Source of the DNA: an uncultured Litoreibacter sp. | Lineage (GTDB): Bacteria; Pseudomonadota; Alphaproteobacteria; Rhodobacterales; Rhodobacteraceae | Length of the DNA: 64,000 nucleotides | NCBI GenBank assembly: GCA_947494435.1 | Contig: CANLUY010000003.1 | Coordinates: 29,209-93,208, forward strand | Reading direction: 5' to 3' | Shown: positions 27,731-36,620 of the stretch, piece after piece | Layout: each line of letters begins with the position of its first letter | How positions within the stretch are numbered: the stretch's first letter is position 1 | Translations under genes and position numbers: made by a program | The notes under the pieces: generated by a model | What the model saw: the letters and a program-made list of their open reading frames with translations, nothing else | Database searches by the model: none | What the model was told of the DNA's origin: nothing

Positions 27731-28384
27731 TCAGTTCTCCAATCTGTCTGAACGGATCGAGTATTCGATCACTGTGAAGCCAAAGGGGTTCGTCCAAACC
27801 TGATCAATTGTACGGGCTTCTTCGGGCCGGAACTCGAAAAGCATGGTCGCAGTGAACAGACCAGCTTGGACGCCTTGAATCGAGGTGAGCCGCTTTCGGA
27901 GCCGGACAGTCGCGCGGTTCTCGCCAATCAAGTTTACGCTGAGAATTTCGACATCCAGCGTAGAGTTGCTGCCGTAGACGGTTGGCGGATACTGGGCGTT
28001 CGCGCTGTTCCATTGGGCGCGCACTGAGGCTTCGGCGCGGCCATCTGAACGCTGTAAGACGCTGTTGATCCGGACGTCGTTGTCCAGCTGATTGTAGACC
28101 TCACGATCAGTTACATAGCGGAAAATTTCAGCTTCGATCACTGCTTGATTGCCAGTGACCGCGCTTGCGCCAACAGAGACTTCAGGCAACGCAAACCCCG
28201 TTTCGGGATCGTAGGGCACGACCACCGGGGGTGGGTCCACATCGAGGATGGCGACAGCGACGGCACCCAGGCATCCGAGAAGACCAAAGGTTAGTCCGGC
28301 TAGCCCGAGCTTCTGCCAGAGGCGTTCACGACGCAGCGCGCCGTAGACCAGCTCTTCCTCAATGATCTCTTTCTCGTTGTCCAA
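27731..28384 (-). CDS. virB8: VirB8-type T4SS protein
   Basis: N-terminal TM, periplasmic domain typical of VirB8, order virB8-B9-B10. Confidence 0.9.
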   Translation of the reverse strand: MDNEKEIIEEELVYGALRRERLWQKLGLAGLTFGLLGCLGAVAVAILDVDPPPVVVPYDPETGFALPEVSVGASAVTGNQAVIEAEIFRYVTDREVYNQLDNDVRINSVLQRSDGRAEASVRAQWNSANAQYPPTVYGSNSTLDVEILSVNLIGENRATVRLRKRLTSIQGVQAGLFTATMLFEFRPEEARTIDQVWTNPFGFTVIEYSIRSDRLEN

Positions 28385-28402
28385 TATCTCAATCCCTCAA
28401 TG

Positions 28403-29248
28403 TTAATCGCCGAGGTCTGGAATGGTGAATTCCATGAAGTTTTGCTCTTCGGCGATGGTGGCTGCATCGATGACACCACCGGTGCCGTCGCCTACGGTTT
28501 GAACGGCTTCAAGCTGCCACATCGCGACGAGTGCAATGGCCAGTTCAGCCGTGACGCGCGTATTCAGGTCGACGCTTTCTTTGAGTTCGTCCATGTCATC
28601 AATCAGGCCAACAAGGCGGTCGACGCGCTCAAGCGATTGGCCTGCATCCTCGTAGCTGTTCTGCGCTGCAGACGAGACGAGGGCGCCGGTGGTCGCTTGC
28701 GTTGCGATACGTTCAGCTCCAGCGTTGCCGCTGGTTGCCATTTCGTTGAGCGTGTCTTCATCAAAACCGAGGTCTGCAAGAACGCGACCCATCTGGGTTT
28801 GGATTTGGCCTGCGCCGGAACCGCTGAGGCCTGAAAAGTCACCTGTGCGAATTGCTTGGATCGTCGCTTGGATATCACCAAACTCTTGATCCAGAAGGCC
28901 GTTCAACTCGGCTTCCATCTCGGTCGCGATCACTTCTGGGAGTTCGGCCAAACGGGTGAGTGCAGCATAGGTTTCTTGGAGCTGGGCCAATTGATCTGTG
29001 AGTGTGGAGAGTTGTTCTCGAAGCTGCGAAAGCTGCTCATTTTGGAGTAACTCATCTTCGATCATCTGGCGCAGTTGTTGTATGTTTTGGGCAATGTTCT
29101 GCGTGTCCACAACGGGCACGCCTTGCGCGAGGGCAGGGGCCGATATCATCGAGATGGGAGCAGCGATGCCGAGCGGCAAAAGCAATGCGACTACGGAAGC
29201 CCGAACGGTGCTGCGGACGTAGGTGATTTGAAGCGATAGCGTGCGCAT
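28403..29248 (-). CDS. VirB5/TrbJ-like T4SS protein
   Basis: Signal peptide ending ALAQGVPVVD, coiled-coil region; ends EEQNFMEFTIPDLGD. Confidence 0.75.
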   Translation of the reverse strand: MRTLSLQITYVRSTVRASVVALLLPLGIAAPISMISAPALAQGVPVVDTQNIAQNIQQLRQMIEDELLQNEQLSQLREQLSTLTDQLAQLQETYAALTRLAELPEVIATEMEAELNGLLDQEFGDIQATIQAIRTGDFSGLSGSGAGQIQTQMGRVLADLGFDEDTLNEMATSGNAGAERIATQATTGALVSSAAQNSYEDAGQSLERVDRLVGLIDDMDELKESVDLNTRVTAELAIALVAMWQLEAVQTVGDGTGGVIDAATIAEEQNFMEFTIPDLGD

Positions 29249-30414
29249 TAGTCTAAGTCCTCTATGGTGAAGTTCATGAATTCTTGTTCTTGCATCCGCG
29301 CCGCCGCGAGCCGCAGCTGTTCAGCGCTTAGGGGTTGGGTCCGAGCGGCTTGAAGTCTTGTCCTTGCCGCAATGAGACGGACCAACTCGGCTCTGGCGTA
29401 GGTGTTCAACGCCATGGACTCCTGCACATCGGTGGTTGAGCCAATGCGGGTTACGATATCCCGCACGCGAAGGGCAGCTTGCCGGATTGCAGTAGGGGAG
29501 CTGCTTCCATAGAATGCTGCACCCGTGCCCATCAGCGACAGGTTGGAGTTCGCCAGAAGGGCGGGGTCGATTGTGCCGAGCGCTTCGATCCCGCCTATGC
29601 GTGCCAGGTACTCATTGTATTTCTGCGGGATGACTTGAACGTAGTGCTGGGTTTCCCGAAAGGGCGGGACACCGCCATAATCAATTACGTTGCCCGGTCC
29701 TGCATTATAGGCGGCAAGCGCGAAGATGATGTTGCCATCAAAACGGTTGAGCTGTTGGGCCAGATACCGCGCCCCTCCTTCCACCTGGAGATAAGGGCTG
29801 GTGCGATACTGAGGATTGATCCCAAGATCACCGGCAGTGCCAGGCATGATCTGCGTCAGACCGTAGGCACCCACAGGGCTTTCAGCACGAACCACGAACC
29901 GGCTTTCTTGCCAGATCAGTGCTTGAAGCAATGCTCGCCACTGGACAACCGAGAGGCCAGCCGCAGACACGCCGGGACGGCTGTGCGTTTCCTGTGCCAC
30001 GCGGATGATGAGCTGCTCGATATTTTCAGCGGCATCACCAAACATCTGGTTGCCAGCAGGGTTGGGATCGAGGTCAGCGGTCCCGTAGACCGCTTCCACG
30101 GACCTATCCGCATTGCCGCTGCCACCTTCGAGGCCAGAGACCATTCCCGATATCGCAATGCCGCCAGCTTCGAAGCTGGTCTGCGCATCGAGAATATCGT
30201 CGAGAACCGCGAGCTGGTCCCGCTCAATCTCTGAAATGGCTTCTTCGACCGCGACGGTGTCACCTTGCACAGCAAGGTCAGCCTCCCGATCAGCCGTTTC
30301 GATAATGTCGCGGGCCGTGAGGCCGGAGTCCACGACTGGCACGCCCTGGGCGAGCGCGCCGGTTGAAACCCCGACCAGCAACAGCGCTGCGACGGTGAGC
30401 TTATTCATTGGCAA
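29248..30414 (-). CDS. SLT lytic transglycosylase fused to VirB5-like N- and C-terminal segments
   Basis: ALAQGVPVVD N-terminus, SLT core WQESRFVVRAESPVGAYGLTQIMPGTAGDLGIN...FALAAYNAGPGNVIDYGGVPPFRETQHYV, C-terminus ESMALNTYARAEL...EQEFMNFTIEDLD. Confidence 0.83.
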   Translation of the reverse strand: MPMNKLTVAALLLVGVSTGALAQGVPVVDSGLTARDIIETADREADLAVQGDTVAVEEAISEIERDQLAVLDDILDAQTSFEAGGIAISGMVSGLEGGSGNADRSVEAVYGTADLDPNPAGNQMFGDAAENIEQLIIRVAQETHSRPGVSAAGLSVVQWRALLQALIWQESRFVVRAESPVGAYGLTQIMPGTAGDLGINPQYRTSPYLQVEGGARYLAQQLNRFDGNIIFALAAYNAGPGNVIDYGGVPPFRETQHYVQVIPQKYNEYLARIGGIEALGTIDPALLANSNLSLMGTGAAFYGSSSPTAIRQAALRVRDIVTRIGSTTDVQESMALNTYARAELVRLIAARTRLQAARTQPLSAEQLRLAAARMQEQEFMNFTIEDLD

Positions 30415-30577
30415 TGTCCTCCAAGTCTAAGAGATGGGGGTCATTGAGCGGTTCAAAGTCGCAGTTCACTGGCGCGACGCTGCGTGAAACGAAGCTGAAG
30501 CAGTTGGCTTGCGGCTCTTGATAGTTCGAGCAACCCGCGATCACACACAGCATTAGGAAATAGGTCAATTTCTTCAT
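30401..30577 (-). CDS. VirB7-like small lipoprotein
   Basis: MKKLTYFLMLCVIAGCSNYQEP lipobox; overlaps both virB4 and the transglycosylase gene. Confidence 0.7.
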   Translation of the reverse strand: MKKLTYFLMLCVIAGCSNYQEPQANCFSFVSRSVAPVNCDFEPLNDPHLLDLEDIANE

Positions 30578-32952
30578 TGTTGGAGCCTCCAAAAGTCAGG
30601 CCGATCCCGGTAATCGGAACCGACGAGTTTTTCACCAGCTTCCATCCCGCCAAGGATGGTTAGGTTGTCGCCAAGAGCGCTAAGGTCTGCGTCTACGACG
30701 ACCGAGCCTTGGTCATCTCGAATGAGTGCCAAGCGAGAGTTTGTGCCTGTGCTGAGAAGGGTATCCAGCTCTTTTCCGTAGAGATTGAGCATCTGATAGT
30801 CCGAGGCATTGGCACGAATGTTGGGGAGAAGAACCTGCGTCGGCACCGCCTCAACTATGGTTTTGCCGGTACGCGTCCGTTCAAGCTGGCTAGCATACTG
30901 CGTCATCATGACAGCCACGGTGTTCTGCTTTCGAGCTGTCACCAGCCATTGCGACAAGCGTTCAGCAAAATACTCGTTGTCGAGCGCCTTCCATGCCTCA
31001 TCAATGATGATGATTGTGGGGCGGCGGTCTTCGATCTTTCGCTCAATCCGGCGGAACAAATAGCTGAGAACAGCCATCCGTTCCTTGTCGCTTTCGCTGT
31101 CTAGGATTCCGGTCAGATCGAAGCCAACCAAATCCCCATCCAGCGAAAAGGTATCTTCCAGGCTATGGCCGAAAATCCAGCCGAAACGGCCTTTGTCAGC
31201 CCATTCAAGAACGCGCTGGTTCAAGTCACCGTCATCATCCATCGACATGAAGAGTGATGCGAAGTTCTGCCAATCCCGTAGGCCCGGATCGGTAGCCTGA
31301 GCATTTTGACGAACGCACTGAACGATCCTGTTGGTTTGTGCAGGTGTGAGCGGCTTGTCTTCGCGGTAAAGCAAGGAACCGAACCAGTCGGAGAGCCATG
31401 CGATCCCGCGCTTGTCCACTTCGGTCCACAGCGGATTGAGCCCTGTGGGCATCCCGCCTTGTATCGTGGTGTAGCTGCCTCCATTGGCCCGCACGGCCAT
31501 TTCCATACCCTGCCGATAGTCGAAGACGAAGACGCGGGCGTTCGCGCGGACCGCTTGTGTCATTAGGAAGGCTGAGAAAACCGACTTACCAGACCCGGGA
31601 CGGCCCATAATCAAGGTGTGGCCGCTGGTGGGTTCTTTCTCGGGCGATCCCGCCTCGTGATAAGAGAAGCGATAAGCGCTTCTTTCAGGGGTTGGGAACA
31701 TAGAGATAATGCTTCCCCAAGGGACTTCTTGAGCCTGCTTTCCAAGTTGGGTCCGGTGAAACGGTGCAAAATCCGCGAAATTGACGTTCGTCACGGTGCT
31801 GGCGCGTAACCTCTTGGGTTGATTGCCGGGATGCTGGCTGAAGTAATGTGTGTTTGCGCCCAACCGATCGCTGATCATTGTCACACCTTCGGAGGCTGCG
31901 GCGTTCACAATCTCAGCACCCAGAGTTTCGAGCCCTTCTAGGGTGTCCGAAAACACGGTGACGACCATATGGTGGTCACCCATGCTCGCCCGTTTTGAGG
32001 CCAAATCATCGGCAAGAAACGGTAGTTGTTCTCGCGCTGAGATTTCTGCGTCATCAGTGGCCTGTCGTCGCTTGGCCTCGCGTTTGATCCTCGCAATCGT
32101 CAGGTTTGTGTTCACTGGCGTGAATGAGTGCGTGACAATCATATCGACGGGCAGGTTCAAGCCATCGAACATCGTGCAGGAGGTGTTCTGTGGATAGTCT
32201 TTAACGCTGTAGCTTTTGCCGTAGCGTTTGCCAGCAACGCCCTCAGAAAGTTCAAAGTAGTCGCCGAAGAAGGTTGCCCGCGTATTTGCAACAGAAGACG
32301 ACATGAAACCGAATTTTGACGTGTGGTAGAGTGGCAGTTCTTGTCCGGTGTTCAGTGCACCGAGAAACCCCACCAACTCACCCTTTTCAGCGGAAAGCAG
32401 TGTTGGTTTCAGTTCTGCTAGCCCGGACATAAAGATCCCGACCGCTTGGTTGAGGCGGCTGACCCGCTTTGCAGTCTCCTCGCGCAACGTTTCAGGGGAC
32501 GGCTTTCGCATGTACCGCATAAACGTCTTTGGCGGAGGGCGGTGGATTACTGTCAGCGTAAGAGTCTTGTCACGCAACCCGCTGTTTTCCATCTTAGTCT
32601 GCCAGAGGGCGTCAACCTGCGATGCAAATGTGTGTCCTTCGATGGGTTCAAGGTCCACCTTGATCGCCTTGGAAACCTTGTGAACGTAGTAGCTGAACTC
32701 TTGGCCTAGCTGTGCAATCAGGCGTGCAAAAAGGGCGCGTGTGTTGTCGAGATAGTCGTCGTCGGTTGTGTAGCTGTTCACGCCTGTAATGCGGATGCAT
32801 TGGAACAGCTCGTTGACACGCGTGCGCACCGTATGGTCGTCAACCAAGCTCACGTACGGCAACATGTGAGCCAGTTGCTTTTCGTGCTGGAACCACTTTG
32901 GCATCAGTGTCCGCTCATCCAAATCATCACGGGGCATAACTGTCTCCGCCAT
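30574..32952 (-). CDS. virB4: VirB4-type ATPase
   Basis: GHTLIMGRPGSGKSVFSAFLMTQA Walker A; RRPTIIIIDEAWKALDNEYFAERLSQWLVTARKQN. Confidence 0.95.
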   Translation of the reverse strand: MAETVMPRDDLDERTLMPKWFQHEKQLAHMLPYVSLVDDHTVRTRVNELFQCIRITGVNSYTTDDDYLDNTRALFARLIAQLGQEFSYYVHKVSKAIKVDLEPIEGHTFASQVDALWQTKMENSGLRDKTLTLTVIHRPPPKTFMRYMRKPSPETLREETAKRVSRLNQAVGIFMSGLAELKPTLLSAEKGELVGFLGALNTGQELPLYHTSKFGFMSSSVANTRATFFGDYFELSEGVAGKRYGKSYSVKDYPQNTSCTMFDGLNLPVDMIVTHSFTPVNTNLTIARIKREAKRRQATDDAEISAREQLPFLADDLASKRASMGDHHMVVTVFSDTLEGLETLGAEIVNAAASEGVTMISDRLGANTHYFSQHPGNQPKRLRASTVTNVNFADFAPFHRTQLGKQAQEVPWGSIISMFPTPERSAYRFSYHEAGSPEKEPTSGHTLIMGRPGSGKSVFSAFLMTQAVRANARVFVFDYRQGMEMAVRANGGSYTTIQGGMPTGLNPLWTEVDKRGIAWLSDWFGSLLYREDKPLTPAQTNRIVQCVRQNAQATDPGLRDWQNFASLFMSMDDDGDLNQRVLEWADKGRFGWIFGHSLEDTFSLDGDLVGFDLTGILDSESDKERMAVLSYLFRRIERKIEDRRPTIIIIDEAWKALDNEYFAERLSQWLVTARKQNTVAVMMTQYASQLERTRTGKTIVEAVPTQVLLPNIRANASDYQMLNLYGKELDTLLSTGTNSRLALIRDDQGSVVVDADLSALGDNLTILGGMEAGEKLVGSDYRDRPDFWRLQQ

Positions 32953-33205
32953 GGATTTTTCTGTTTCGCGTGCCAGGTGTTTCTTGCAGGACCGTCATTA
33001 GGACATCTATGAAACGGGGATCCCAGTCTGCTGCTTTCCACAGAACCGGATACAGAGCTGCGCCGATGCCAAGCACCGCAAAGCTCTGTACCCAGATAAA
33101 CAATAGGGCCGTGCCGAACATCCAGACTACCGCGTACATGATTGGCAGCCCAAACAGCGTTGATGGTCGAACTAGACCTTGGAACAGAGTTGATTTCTCA
33201 GCCAC
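32927..33205 (-). CDS. virB3: VirB3-type T4SS protein
   Basis: Short two-TM protein (KSTLFQGLVRPSTLFGLPIMYAVVWMFG...); GTG start at 33205 preferred. Confidence 0.8.
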   Translation of the reverse strand: MAEKSTLFQGLVRPSTLFGLPIMYAVVWMFGTALLFIWVQSFAVLGIGAALYPVLWKAADWDPRFIDVLMTVLQETPGTRNRKIHGGDSYAP

Positions 33206-33215
33206 GTCTGCGCCC

Positions 33216-33503
33216 TTATGCCCCGAAAACCGTCGCAACGATTGTTGGTGCTGCGGCAATGCCCATTAGTCCGGCCAACACCCAGATAGCTTGCCGAAGA
33301 TCAATGATGTTGAACCACCAGCTTGCGAACACCCCCATCAAAGCGAGTGTTCCAAGGACAACCCCCAATGGGCCGGTCATCGCATCTACGATCCCTTGAA
33401 AGAAGCTCACAAAGGGTGAGAGGTCGACCGACTGAGCCATTGCTGGCTCGGCTAAAACGACGAAGACCGTCAGTACAGAAATGAATAGTTGAATTGGCCT
33501 CAT
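33216..33503 (-). CDS. virB2: VirB2-type pilin
   Basis: Signal peptide plus two hydrophobic helices, 95 aa. Confidence 0.85.
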   Translation of the reverse strand: MRPIQLFISVLTVFVVLAEPAMAQSVDLSPFVSFFQGIVDAMTGPLGVVLGTLALMGVFASWWFNIIDLRQAIWVLAGLMGIAAAPTIVATVFGA

Positions 33504-34276
33504 GAGTTTTCTCCTTCGAGCCTGTTGAATACGGCCAGCACCCGCTGGACGTGGTTTTGCGTTTCACGGTAGGGCGGGATGCCCCCGTACTGCCTGACGG
33601 CATCGGGGCCAGCGTTGTAAGCAGCCAATGCAAATCGCGCGTCGCCAAAGGTTGCCAATTGAGCGGCCAGATAACGTGCGGAGCCGTCAAGATTTGCCCG
33701 CCAATCATAAGGGTCGACGCCAAGGTCATCGGCAGTTCCCGGCATGAGTTGACCAAGGCCAATCGCGCCAACATGCGAGCGCGCATTCGGGTTGTAGGCG
33801 CTTTCGATTTCTATGTTGGAACGGAACAGCAGCCGCCATTCCGTTACCGTGAGACCGGCTGCGCGCAAACCTTGGTGGCTCGCATATCGCAAAGCGGTCT
33901 CATCTATTGCGGCAAGAATGTCAGGGCGGGGAACGGCAACGCGTGGCGCAACAGCAGCTACGCGGAATGACCCGTCGCTTGGATCTTCAGTTGCGTTGGT
34001 GTCGGATGTGGCATCGGCTCCAAAAATGGCAACTGGGGCGTCCGAATTTCCTTGGCCGATACCGTCGTTGTAATTTCGCGCAAATCTCTCTTGGGATTGC
34101 GAGGCTGAGAGCGAGCCATCGCTTTCCATCGTGAAGACCATTTGTGCCGATGCAGCATTGGCTGCGAAAAGGAAGGCTAAGAGGCTAGTCTTCCGTAGAG
34201 ATGTCTTCCGACTGAGACAGCGTGAAAGTCCAGCGCTGACCTTCGTAGACCGGGAATGCGATGACAGAGAAGCCAA
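33500..34276 (-). CDS. virB1: VirB1-type lytic transglycosylase (start uncertain)
   Basis: SNIEIESAYNPNARSHVGAIGLGQLMPGTADDLGVDPYDWRANLDGSARYLAAQL; best in-frame start TTG 34276 overlaps the upstream ORF. Confidence 0.85.
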   Translation of the reverse strand: MASLSSHSRSTKVSAGLSRCLSRKTSLRKTSLLAFLFAANAASAQMVFTMESDGSLSASQSQERFARNYNDGIGQGNSDAPVAIFGADATSDTNATEDPSDGSFRVAAVAPRVAVPRPDILAAIDETALRYASHQGLRAAGLTVTEWRLLFRSNIEIESAYNPNARSHVGAIGLGQLMPGTADDLGVDPYDWRANLDGSARYLAAQLATFGDARFALAAYNAGPDAVRQYGGIPPYRETQNHVQRVLAVFNRLEGENS

Positions 34277-34547
34277 GGTCGATAAGGAACGAGACCAAAC
34301 CGGTGACTGTCTTGAAGGTCCTGATTTGGATATGATCCCCGGCGGTTCTGGCGCGAGCGGTGACGAGTTGTTTTTCGACACCCTCGTCGTTGACAGCACG
34401 AAGAACCCAGACGCCATGCCACACCGAATTTTTCCGGTAGGCATCCACCTTGCATACAACTTCGACGTGATATCCGGATTCAATAAGGTCTTTGAATCCT
34501 GCTTCTGTAACCACATTCGGCGCTTCTTTTGCTAAATCCATCGCCAT
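34185..34547 (-). CDS. Hypothetical protein at head of the virB operon
   Basis: MAMDLAKEAPNVVTEAGFKDLIESGYHVEVVCKVDAYRKNSVWHGVWVLRAVNDEGVEKQLVTARARTAGDHIQIRTFKTVTGLVSFLIDLGF... Confidence 0.6.
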   Translation of the reverse strand: MAMDLAKEAPNVVTEAGFKDLIESGYHVEVVCKVDAYRKNSVWHGVWVLRAVNDEGVEKQLVTARARTAGDHIQIRTFKTVTGLVSFLIDLGFSVIAFPVYEGQRWTFTLSQSEDISTED

Positions 34548-34605
34548 AGCGCGCTCTTCCATTAGTTGGGCGCACCGAGGCATTCGCTTCGATGAGCCAT
34601 AGTTA

Positions 34606-34648
34606 CAATAATACGGTTTTGTGTGCAAGATACGGTTTTGTCTTGCAT
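34606..34648 (-). promoter_or_regulatory. Tandem 19-nt direct repeats ATACGGTTTTGT(G/C)TTGCA-like in the virB promoter region
   Basis: Copies at 34611-34629 and 34630-34648; the first is part of ACAAAACCGTATTATTG, also seen (as ACAAAACCGCAGTATTG) at 17028-17044. Confidence 0.7.
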
Positions 34649-34718
34649 ATACCCTAAAACCCGACGACATTAATTCGCACGCAAGCGCGAATTTCTCAAG
34701 CATTGAAGGCACAAAGCC

Positions 34719-35006
34719 ATGAAGGCATGTAAGTCAGCCGCTTTTCATACGTCTGTATTTTTGTTGATCTGTCTTTCCGGAACTGCAGCAGCTCAAACGT
34801 GTTATGCGCCACAGCGACCCTTTGTTCCGACTGATCCAGATGATGTTCAGGAGTACCGCGATCTTATTGGTCGCGACTTTGAAACATACATCGCTGACAT
34901 CCAGAGCTACTTTAGATGCCTTGAAGCAGAACGAGCGCGCGCCTTCGAAGAGGCGCACGAGGTTAGTGAAGAATATGGGAAGTTTCTTCAGATATCGGCG
35001 GAATGA
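34719..35006 (+). CDS. Small secreted hypothetical protein
   Basis: MKACKSAAFHTSVFLLICLSGTAAAQTCYAPQRPFVPTDPDDVQEYRDLIGRDFETYI... Confidence 0.65.
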   Translation: MKACKSAAFHTSVFLLICLSGTAAAQTCYAPQRPFVPTDPDDVQEYRDLIGRDFETYIADIQSYFRCLEAERARAFEEAHEVSEEYGKFLQISAE

Positions 35007-35229
35007 TGCGGCAGAATTCTTTCCGCATAAGAGATGTTATGTTAAATAAGTCAGTATTGCTGACCTAAAATTTCCTATTTCTATGCATTTTCCAACCTTC
35101 GTTGGAAGCACGAGAGTTTAAAGCGCGAAGAAAAAAGTCGCCAGGTTTTAACCCAGCGACAGTTCAGGGAGGTAACCTTGCTTGGCTCCGACCATGCCAC
35201 ATGCAAAGACAGGTACGCGTCTACCCTTT

Positions 35230-35482
35230 TTGAGCCACGGTTGGATGAGCCCTCGACCCTGAAATGATCAAAGAGGTCTTAGACACCATGATTGCACTGG
35301 CCGAGGATGGCATGACCATGATTTGCGTGACGCATGAGATGGGGTTCGCACGTCAAGCAGCTGACCGTGTGATCTTTATGGATGCTGGACAGATCATTGA
35401 AGAAAACGCTCCTGACCAGTTCTTTGATGACCCTCAGTCGCCCCGAACCAAAATGTTCCTAAACCAAATTCTGGGTCACTGA
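35230..35482 (+). pseudogene. Remnant of a polar amino-acid ABC transporter ATPase (HisP/GlnQ-like C-terminus)
   Basis: MIKEVLDTMIALAEDGMTMICVTHEMGFARQAADRVIFMDAGQIIEENAPDQFFDDPQSPRTKMFLNQILGH; Walker B DEP(TSA)LDPEM is compressed/frameshifted and the N-terminus is absent. Confidence 0.8.
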
Positions 35483-35508
35483 CCCCTGCACTATTGAAAG
35501 GCCCTGTA

Positions 35509-36249
35509 ATGCAACCGATCGTGGCAATCGTCGCTGATACCAGAGAGTTCGATAACGAGGACTGGCATTGCGTGCCCGACCAGTACATGACCGCGTTGAC
35601 CAAGGTCGCAAATGTCCTACCTATCTTCATACCTGCTTTAGGATCGTTCGTTGATCACGACGCCCTGCTTGATCGTGTTGATGGCGTTATGATGACAGGA
35701 TCCAAGGCCAACGTGCATCCGTCATATTATGGTCAGGAACCAGATGAACGGTTTGAGCCTTATGATCTCAGACGTGATGAAACCTCCCTTCCCCTGATCC
35801 AGGCAGCTGTTGAAAAAGGGGTGCCGATCCTTGCACTTTGCCGTGGGATTCAGGAGTTGAACGTTGCTTTTGGTGGGACAATTCGGCCGATGATCCATGA
35901 GGAAAAGGGCAGCTTGGACCATCGAGCCGCGGACGTACTGGATCGAGACAAGCAGTTTGAAATCAATCAAGATGTAACGGCGACAAAGGGCGGCTGTATC
36001 GAAGAAATACTCGGACCTGAGTTCAGAACCAACTCACTGCATAGCCAGGCAATCGCACATATCTCTCCAAGATTGGTTGTCGAGGCGACCGCATCGGACG
36101 GCACAATCGAAGCCGTGTCCGTCAAAGATGCGAAGGCCTTTGCTGTAGGCGTACAATGGCATCCGGAATATTGGTCGGAGACCGACAGCACCTCTCGGAA
36201 GCTGTTTGAGACCTTTGGAAATGCTGTGCGTCAAAGGGTTCTTGGGTAA
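35509..36249 (+). CDS. Class I glutamine amidotransferase / gamma-glutamyl-GABA hydrolase (peptidase C26)
   Basis: GVPILALCRGIQELNVAFGGTI nucleophile Cys motif, GVQWHPEY. Confidence 0.88.
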   Translation: MQPIVAIVADTREFDNEDWHCVPDQYMTALTKVANVLPIFIPALGSFVDHDALLDRVDGVMMTGSKANVHPSYYGQEPDERFEPYDLRRDETSLPLIQAAVEKGVPILALCRGIQELNVAFGGTIRPMIHEEKGSLDHRAADVLDRDKQFEINQDVTATKGGCIEEILGPEFRTNSLHSQAIAHISPRLVVEATASDGTIEAVSVKDAKAFAVGVQWHPEYWSETDSTSRKLFETFGNAVRQRVLG

Positions 36250-36508
36250 CCTGCCTTAGGAGCCGATCTAAGTCATATTGGTTTATGCGAGAAGTTGGGT
36301 TCAATGGACGCTCACTCCAAAAATTGGGGCAGTGCTTCGATGCATTGGCATTCGCCCAGTGAACGTCGAGGACAGGACTGATTTGCAGGCCACGACAAAA
36401 ACCGACGCGAATTCCATCCAATGACCGCAGTGGGGATGATTAACTCCCCATTTGGGAATGTCCTTGGTCAACAAGGTTTCGAGGTAAATTCGCGCGGATA
36501 GCGCTCTG

Positions 36509-36526
36509 TCCAAAACGCTTCGGATT
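36509..36526. promoter_or_regulatory. Imperfect LacI-type operator upstream of the lacI-family gene
   Basis: GTCCAAAACGCTTCGGAT, 3 mismatches to the palindrome at 37728-37745. Confidence 0.55.
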
Positions 36527-36620
36527 GAATTTCTCACCAAATAGCTCTACGTCTCTTGATCTTACGGGGGCACCATCTGGAAAGGTTAGATGGCGTCATG
36601 AAGACAGCGTTTTGGTGACC

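Noticed and set aside
36301-36540. Possible decayed transposase ORF between puuD-like and lacI genes
   Set aside because: No DDE or helix-turn-helix motif and no terminal repeats recognised; evidence too weak.
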